Assembly: GCA_036267155.1 (NCBI GenBank)
Contig: DATAWP010000041.1
Coordinates: forward strand, 124,001-188,000
Length of the DNA stretch: 64,000 bases
DNA from: PALSA-1353 sp036267155
Lineage (GTDB): Bacteria > Planctomycetota > Phycisphaerae > Tepidisphaerales > Tepidisphaeraceae
Direction: 5' to 3'
Every line of letters begins with the position of its first letter. Positions within the stretch are counted from its first letter, which is position 1. Under the pieces are notes generated by a model, which made no database searches, was not told the origin of the DNA, and saw only the letters and a program-made list of their open reading frames with translations. This document shows positions 59,235 through 64,000 of the stretch, in pieces. The position numbers and the translations under genes are program-made.

Positions 59235-60611
59235 ATGCGGCCCGCAATGGATAAGAAGCGCGTTCTGAAAATCGCCAAGGAGTTCGTTCGCTGGACAATT
59301 GCCGTCGTCGGCATCTGGTGGGTGATCAGCCAAATGTCGTGGCACGATCACGTCTGGGGTTTTCTGCCCGGCGAGACGATGCCGCGAAAAAATCTGGTCG
59401 TGACCGACCCGCTCGCCAAAGAAAACAGCGCCTTCTACCACGTCATCGATCCCCGCACGGGCAAGATCATCGCCATCCCCCACGGCGAGGTGGTGAACGA
59501 GCCGGACCGTCCCAATCTGCGCGTCACGGGCGAGAATGGGATGAAGTACGTCGTCGGCCTGGACCTCTCGGCCAATCTGAAGAGCGTCAATGGGCTGTGG
59601 GTAGCCGACAAACCCACCGGCCCCGTGGCCACCTGGGCACCCGCCTCCGACTATCCCAGTTACCAGATCACCGTCCCGCATCCGCGCGTACAGATCGGCG
59701 TACTGAGAATGGTTCGCGAAGCAGACCTTTATTTCATCCTCGCCGCCCTGGCGGTTTTTCCGGTGACGATCGTGATCACCAGCTTGCGCTGGCATGAGCT
59801 GCTCAAAGCGGTGGACATTCGCCTCCGACTGAGCCGCACCTTCGTGCTGAACATGGTGGGAATGTTCTACAACACGATCATGCCGACGGGCTCGACCGGC
59901 GGTGACGTGTTCAAGGCGTACTATGTCGCGCGTCAAACCCACCACCGTACGCGGGCCGTCATGTCCGTGCTGGTGGACCGGGCGGTGGGGCTGGTGGCGC
60001 TGATCATCCTCGGCGGAACGATGGCCGCCCTCCAAGCGCAAATCCCCCGGTGCCGGCAAGTCGCGCTGGCGTCGGCGGCAATCATCGCGGTGGTGATCCT
60101 GTCCATGATCGTCTTTTACGTCCCGGTGCTTCGAAGAATTTCCGGATTGGAATTCATCATCAGCAAGCTGCCCATGCAGCGGCAGGTTCACAAGGCCATT
60201 GAGACGATGCACATTTACGGCCACCGGCCGCGGCTGGTGCTGGCGGCGCTGGTGATCAGCTTCCCCGTTCACATCACGGTCATCATCGCCGCGGAATTGT
60301 GCGGGGTGGCGTTCGGCTTGCATATCAGCCCGTTTTATTATTGGATGGCCGTTCCGGTGATCGTGCTGGCCAGCGCAATCCCGATCAGCCCGCAGGGCGC
60401 CGGCGTGATGGAATATTTTGCGATCAAGCTGCTGGAGCCGCAGGGCGTAACCGTCGGCCTGGCGTTCGCCCTGACGATGTCCATCCGCTTGACGCAAATT
60501 TTCTGGAACCTGGTCGGTGGAATTTTTGTCTTCCGCGGCGGATATCATGTGCCGACGCAAGTCGAACAGAAACAAGCGGAAGAAGAAGACGAGGATAAAG
60601 ATGCGGCATAG
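59235..60611 (+). CDS. Flippase-like membrane protein (UPF0104/LPG-synthase TM family)
   Basis: A 458-residue membrane protein of the group covering the flippase domain of MprF and AglD-like proteins. The family motifs GSTGGDVFKAYYVAR and PISPQGAGVMEYFA are clear, with about eight helices. Unusually, helix 1 (FVRWTIAVVGIWWVISQM) is followed by about 115 periplasmic residues (~35-155) before helix 2. The tail is highly acidic (EEEDEDKDAA). Lipid or glycolipid translocation is plausible, substrate unknown. The last 11 bases overlap the peptidase gene, whose ribosome site GAGGATAAAG lies inside this frame. Confidence 0.85.
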   Translation: MRPAMDKKRVLKIAKEFVRWTIAVVGIWWVISQMSWHDHVWGFLPGETMPRKNLVVTDPLAKENSAFYHVIDPRTGKIIAIPHGEVVNEPDRPNLRVTGENGMKYVVGLDLSANLKSVNGLWVADKPTGPVATWAPASDYPSYQITVPHPRVQIGVLRMVREADLYFILAALAVFPVTIVITSLRWHELLKAVDIRLRLSRTFVLNMVGMFYNTIMPTGSTGGDVFKAYYVARQTHHRTRAVMSVLVDRAVGLVALIILGGTMAALQAQIPRCRQVALASAAIIAVVILSMIVFYVPVLRRISGLEFIISKLPMQRQVHKAIETMHIYGHRPRLVLAALVISFPVHITVIIAAELCGVAFGLHISPFYYWMAVPVIVLASAIPISPQGAGVMEYFAIKLLEPQGVTVGLAFALTMSIRLTQIFWNLVGGIFVFRGGYHVPTQVEQKQAEEEDEDKDAA

Positions 60612-62799
60612 TGTGTTCGGTCTGATTTTCCTGACGATCTCCCTCTCGGGATGCTGGACCTCATCCCAAAACAAAACCACTCCCCCCATCGCAGCCGATC
60701 CCCTCGTTGCGCCGGTGCGGCCGGTGACGGACACCTATTTCGGGATCAAGGTTGTCGATCCGTATCGTTACATGGAAAACCTGTCCGATCCCGCCGTCCA
60801 GGCGTGGTTCAAAGCACAGGCGGATCACACCCGAGCCGTGCTTGACCGAATTCCCGGCCGCGACGCGATCTTCGCCGATATCAAAAAGTACGTCGATGCG
60901 GTCCCCGCATCCGTCGGCGACGTGTCCTTGTTGCCCGGCGACAAATATTTTTACATGAAAATCCTGAGCGGCCAGAACCTCGGCAAGCTCTATATGCGCC
61001 AGGGCCTCGGCGGCAAGGAAGTTTTGTTCGTCGATACCGATCAGTTCAAAGGTCCGCGCGGCGAGCCCGCGGCGATCAATTCCTACGCGCCGTCGCCGGA
61101 CGGCCGTTATGTCGCGTACGTCATTTCCAAAGGCGGCGCCGAAATCGGCGTGCTGCGCGTTCGCGACGTCGCCACGGGAAAGGACACCGGCGAGGAAATC
61201 GATCGCGTCTGGGACCCCGGCGTCTCGTGGCTGCCGGATGGGAAATCATTTTTCTTCAACCGACTTCAAAAAATGAGGCCAAGCACTTCGCCCCTGGAAC
61301 TCGAGCAGAGAAGCCAGGTCTATCTCCATACCGTCGGCCACGATCCGGATCGGGACATCGCCGTGCTGGGGATCGATTCCACGCCCCACCTTGGAATCCT
61401 CCCAATCGACTGGCCGTTCGTGGCGACCCAGCCGGACTCGGATGAAGTCCTCGGCTTCCTCGAGCACGGCACTCAGAACGAAACGACGATTTACGCGGCG
61501 CCGCTGGCGTCCATCGGACAGCCTGATATGTCCTGGACGAAAGTTTGCGACGTGGACGCGGACGTGACCAGCGCGACCTTCCGCGGCGACGATCTTTACC
61601 TCCTCACCCACAAAGACGCCTCGCGATACAAGATCGTGCGGACAAGCCTGCATCATCCCGACGTGGCCCACGCCAAGCTCGTGGTGCCGCAGGGCGCCGG
61701 GGTCCTGCGCGGAATGACCGCCGCGTCCGATGCGCTATATGTGAACGAGCTGGACGGCGGAATATCCAGAATCATCCGCATTCCATACGGCGGACGCGCG
61801 CGGCCGGTGAAATTGCCGTACGAGGGAAATGTCGGAATCCAATCATCCGACACCCGACTGCCGGGGATCGTCTTCAGCATGACCGGTTGGACGCGCTCGG
61901 CGAACATTTTCGAATTCGACCCCGCGACGATGACCTCGACATCGACCGGTCTTCAGCCGCCCGGTCCTTACGATGCTCCGGAATATATCACGTCACGCGA
62001 AGTTGACGTGGCCAGCTACGACGGGACGCTGGTTCCCCTTTCAATCATTTGCAGAAAGGACATCAAGCTCGACGGCTCGAATCCGACGGTTCTCATGGCC
62101 TATGGCGCTTATGGGATTACGATCGAGCCTTTCATGAGCCCGTCCTATTTGGCGTGGTTCGATCGCGGCGGCGTACTGGCGGTGGCGCACGTTCGCGGCG
62201 GCGGCGAACGCGGCGAGGATTGGCACAAGGCCGGATATAAGCTCACCAAGCCCAACACCTGGCGCGACGCCATCGCCTGCGCGGAATACCTCGTGCGAGA
62301 AAAATACACCTCGCCTCAGCGGCTGGGAATTACCGGCGGCTCTGCCGGCGGGATCATGGTCGGGCGCTCCATCACCGAGCGACCCGATCTTTTCGCCGCC
62401 GCCGTCGCGCAGGTCGGGGCCATGAATACGCTCCGCGCCGAGTTCTCGCCAAACGGAGTTCCCAACATCCCGGAATTCGGCAGCGTCATGACCCAGGCCG
62501 GATTCGAGGACCTCTTTGCCATGGATTCCTATCAGCATGTCCGCGACGGAGTCGCCTATCCCGCCGTGATGCTCACGACCGGCATCAACGATCCGCGCGT
62601 CGCCCCGTGGGAACCGGGAAAAATGGCCGCCCGGCTTGAGGCCGCCACGGCCGGCCCTAAGCCCATCCTGCTTCGCGTGGATTATCAGAATGGCCACGGC
62701 ATAGGCGCTTCCCGAACCCAGCGTGAAGAAGAAAGCGCGGATTCGTTCGCGTTTTTCCTGTCCCAGTTCGGTCTGCCGGACTATCGGCCGGCGCCGTAG
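60601..62799 (+). CDS. Prolyl oligopeptidase-type serine peptidase (S9A), lipoprotein
   Basis: A 732-residue S9A peptidase that cuts short peptides after proline. The signal ends in the lipobox SLSGC, so it is membrane-anchored and periplasmic. The N-terminal beta-propeller (~30-440) begins with TYFGIKVVDPYRYMEN, as in family members. The hydrolase domain has Ser581 in GGSAGG, Asp664 in INDPRV and His699 in NGHG. VLMAYGAYG and RGGGERGEDWHKAG are typical. I use ATG 60601, which begins the signal peptide and has a good ribosome site, though the frame is open further upstream. Confidence 0.93.
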   Translation: MRHSVFGLIFLTISLSGCWTSSQNKTTPPIAADPLVAPVRPVTDTYFGIKVVDPYRYMENLSDPAVQAWFKAQADHTRAVLDRIPGRDAIFADIKKYVDAVPASVGDVSLLPGDKYFYMKILSGQNLGKLYMRQGLGGKEVLFVDTDQFKGPRGEPAAINSYAPSPDGRYVAYVISKGGAEIGVLRVRDVATGKDTGEEIDRVWDPGVSWLPDGKSFFFNRLQKMRPSTSPLELEQRSQVYLHTVGHDPDRDIAVLGIDSTPHLGILPIDWPFVATQPDSDEVLGFLEHGTQNETTIYAAPLASIGQPDMSWTKVCDVDADVTSATFRGDDLYLLTHKDASRYKIVRTSLHHPDVAHAKLVVPQGAGVLRGMTAASDALYVNELDGGISRIIRIPYGGRARPVKLPYEGNVGIQSSDTRLPGIVFSMTGWTRSANIFEFDPATMTSTSTGLQPPGPYDAPEYITSREVDVASYDGTLVPLSIICRKDIKLDGSNPTVLMAYGAYGITIEPFMSPSYLAWFDRGGVLAVAHVRGGGERGEDWHKAGYKLTKPNTWRDAIACAEYLVREKYTSPQRLGITGGSAGGIMVGRSITERPDLFAAAVAQVGAMNTLRAEFSPNGVPNIPEFGSVMTQAGFEDLFAMDSYQHVRDGVAYPAVMLTTGINDPRVAPWEPGKMAARLEAATAGPKPILLRVDYQNGHGIGASRTQREEESADSFAFFLSQFGLPDYRPAP

Positions 62800-62813
62800 C
62801 CACGCTATTTCAC

Positions 62814-63623
62814 ATGCTTCGCCGGATCGACCGAATCATCCTTCGCGTGCCGGCGCTGCCCAGCGCCGTGCGGTATTATCGCGATGTGCTCGGCATGAAG
62901 CTGCTGCGGGAGGACAATCGAGCGGCATCGCTGCTCATGGCGGACGGGCTCACCGAGATCGTCCTGCGGGCCGATCCCGACCAGCCGGCGGAGGAAATTT
63001 ACTACCTGGTGGATGATGTGCGGACCCTCTACGCCAGGCGCGAGCAGCTTCAACTGAAATTCGTCCACGCACCTCGCCAGGCGGCGCACGGCTATCGCGC
63101 GGCTGTGAAAGACCCCTTCGGAAATGTCCTGATGCTCCTCGACCGCACGACCGCCTCCGCCGGCGCGGGCGCCGCCGAAGACGGCGCCGCGCCGACGATG
63201 CTTTTTTCCGGTGTCGAACCGACCATCCCCGCCAAACGTCAGCTTCTGGCCAACGTATACGAGCAGATTGGCCGCACCGCCGATGACCTGCCGTATACGC
63301 CGCAGTTTGAAGAACTGTACAACCTCTACGCCGCTCAGCATCCTGAACCGAAGCCGACTCGCCGCGAAGTTTGGCGTCATCTCCTGAACGTGCGCAAAGG
63401 CGGCCATCTACCCAAGCTCGGCGACGCGCGCAGCCCGTCACCCGATGTTTCAGCCGAGGCCGAAGAGATCGTGAGAACTTTGCTCGGTGCCGACATCGGC
63501 AAGCGCGATCGCCTGCCCTATTCCGAACGATTCGACAAGCTCGTGGACAGTTTCAACAAAACACAGCAGCGCCCGCTCTCGCCCCACCTGGTCTGGCGCC
63601 TGGTGGCGAAACTGTCGAAATGA
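62814..63623 (+). CDS. VOC (glyoxalase-fold) protein with duplicated helical C-terminus
   Basis: Residues 1-120 form one VOC unit (IDRIILRVPALPSAVRYYRDVLGMKLL ... AAVKDPFGNVLMLLD). The C-terminal half contains two copies of a ~37-residue helical unit: LPYTPQFEELYNLY ... VWRHLLNVRK (~160-197) and LPYSERFDKLVDSF ... VWRLVAKLSK (~232-269). Both end in a basic helix after VWR. The first half suggests a metal-dependent or binding fold; the function of the repeated unit is unknown to me. It follows the peptidase gene after 14 bases. Confidence 0.78.
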   Translation: MLRRIDRIILRVPALPSAVRYYRDVLGMKLLREDNRAASLLMADGLTEIVLRADPDQPAEEIYYLVDDVRTLYARREQLQLKFVHAPRQAAHGYRAAVKDPFGNVLMLLDRTTASAGAGAAEDGAAPTMLFSGVEPTIPAKRQLLANVYEQIGRTADDLPYTPQFEELYNLYAAQHPEPKPTRREVWRHLLNVRKGGHLPKLGDARSPSPDVSAEAEEIVRTLLGADIGKRDRLPYSERFDKLVDSFNKTQQRPLSPHLVWRLVAKLSK

Positions 63624-63687
63624 GTCCGGGGCCCAGCCGTGCCAACGCGTGACCTGGAGAGCCTTTTCATATATATTATACCGGAAT

Positions 63688-64000
63688 ATGCGACACCTTT
63701 TGATTTTACTGATCCCGATATCGTTTCTGAACGCGGCCGTCTCCGCGCAGAGCGTGGTTCACTTTGCGATCGACGCACAGGAAGATGTGCGGCCGATCTC
63801 TCGCCTCATTTACGGCGTGAACCAGCCGATCGGAATGGCATGGGCGAATGCCACTTTCCTACGGTTCGGCGGAAACCGCACCACCGCATACGACTGGATC
63901 ACCAACGCCTCCAACGCCGGCTCCGATTATCATTTCCAAAACGACGACTTCTTCCCCGGCACGACGCCAGGCGCCGCAATCGCAGCCGTGCTAAAAAACG
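63688..64000 (+). CDS. GH44-type secreted glycoside hydrolase (5' end only)
   Basis: The window contains the first 104 codons. A signal peptide (LLILLIPISFLNAAVSA) is followed by the GH44-like start ISRLIYGVNQ and FLRFGGNRTTAYDWITNASN with GSDYHFQND, a pattern typical of family 44 endoglucanase/xyloglucanase-like enzymes. The catalytic residues lie beyond the edge. An AT-rich TATATATTATA just upstream could be a -10 region. The gene probably encodes an extracellular or periplasmic polysaccharide-degrading enzyme. Confidence 0.8.
   Translation, partial: MRHLLILLIPISFLNAAVSAQSVVHFAIDAQEDVRPISRLIYGVNQPIGMAWANATFLRFGGNRTTAYDWITNASNAGSDYHFQNDDFFPGTTPGAAIAAVLKN

Noticed and set aside
58962..60734. 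A 590-residue minus-strand frame opposite the flippase-like gene
   Set aside because: Its His/Arg/Asp-rich translation is typical of antisense reading, and the plus strand encodes clear membrane helices and family motifs.

Overview
The window looks like a chromosomal segment of a planctomycete, most likely of the class Phycisphaerae. Evidence: two secreted proteins carry the planctomycete N-terminal signature (LEPRVLLS and MLEGRILLS), one ends in a dockerin-type module, lipid A genes (lpxD, lpxB, a Kdo hydroxylase) indicate a true outer membrane, and pantothenate kinase is the type III form. Coding DNA is GC-rich. No rRNA, CRISPR array, transposase or integrase was seen. The genus-level assignment is inference.

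Layout. 1-9.3 kb is a minus-strand run: a sorbosone-dehydrogenase-like lipoprotein, malate dehydrogenase, an SDR overlapping pdxH, class II then class I fructose-bisphosphate aldolases, a degenerate receiver protein, a membrane protein with a LysM-like domain, and lpxD. xylB diverges from lpxD, and kdoO converges on xylB across an 18-bp palindrome. 12-18 kb holds dxr-rseP (isoprenoid precursor and intramembrane protease), an MnmE-like GTPase and coaX. 18-27 kb is a secretome block: an S53-type peptidase, a beta-barrel porin and a 1.6-k-residue modular glycosidase-like protein. At 27-28.6 kb two paralogous PepSY-type membrane proteins lie between two ~112-bp direct repeats beside a tRNA-Lys gene.

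28.7-44 kb carries housekeeping and stress genes: quinone oxidoreductase, recO, a TPR/trypsin-like protease, a PIG-L deacetylase, a membrane-anchored sigma-like protein, DUF456, addB-addA (double-strand-break repair) and lpxB. 44.4-53 kb is an envelope-polysaccharide region: a GT-C glycosyltransferase whose reading frame runs antisense through a DUF421 gene, a NeuD/PglD-type acyltransferase, a WecA-type initiating transferase and an O-antigen-ligase-like protein. It also holds a MarR/DUF1398 operon with a readable promoter and operator. 53-58 kb has pyruvate kinase and aspS, flanked by two toxin-antitoxin-like pairs (DUF4258/DUF2283 and HicBA). 58-64 kb has a GH113-like lipoprotein, a flippase-like membrane protein, a prolyl oligopeptidase, a VOC protein with a duplicated C-terminal helical unit, and the start of a GH44-type secreted enzyme.

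A recurrent theme is inverted-repeat DNA between genes. One family (core ATCTGTGTGnATCTGATTTT) occurs three times, each time exactly at the junction of two co-directional genes (coaX|mnmE-like, addB|addA, wecA-like|ligase). In two of the three it encodes the last residues of the upstream protein. Other inverted-repeat types lie between the two aldolase genes and between lpxB and the DUF421 gene.
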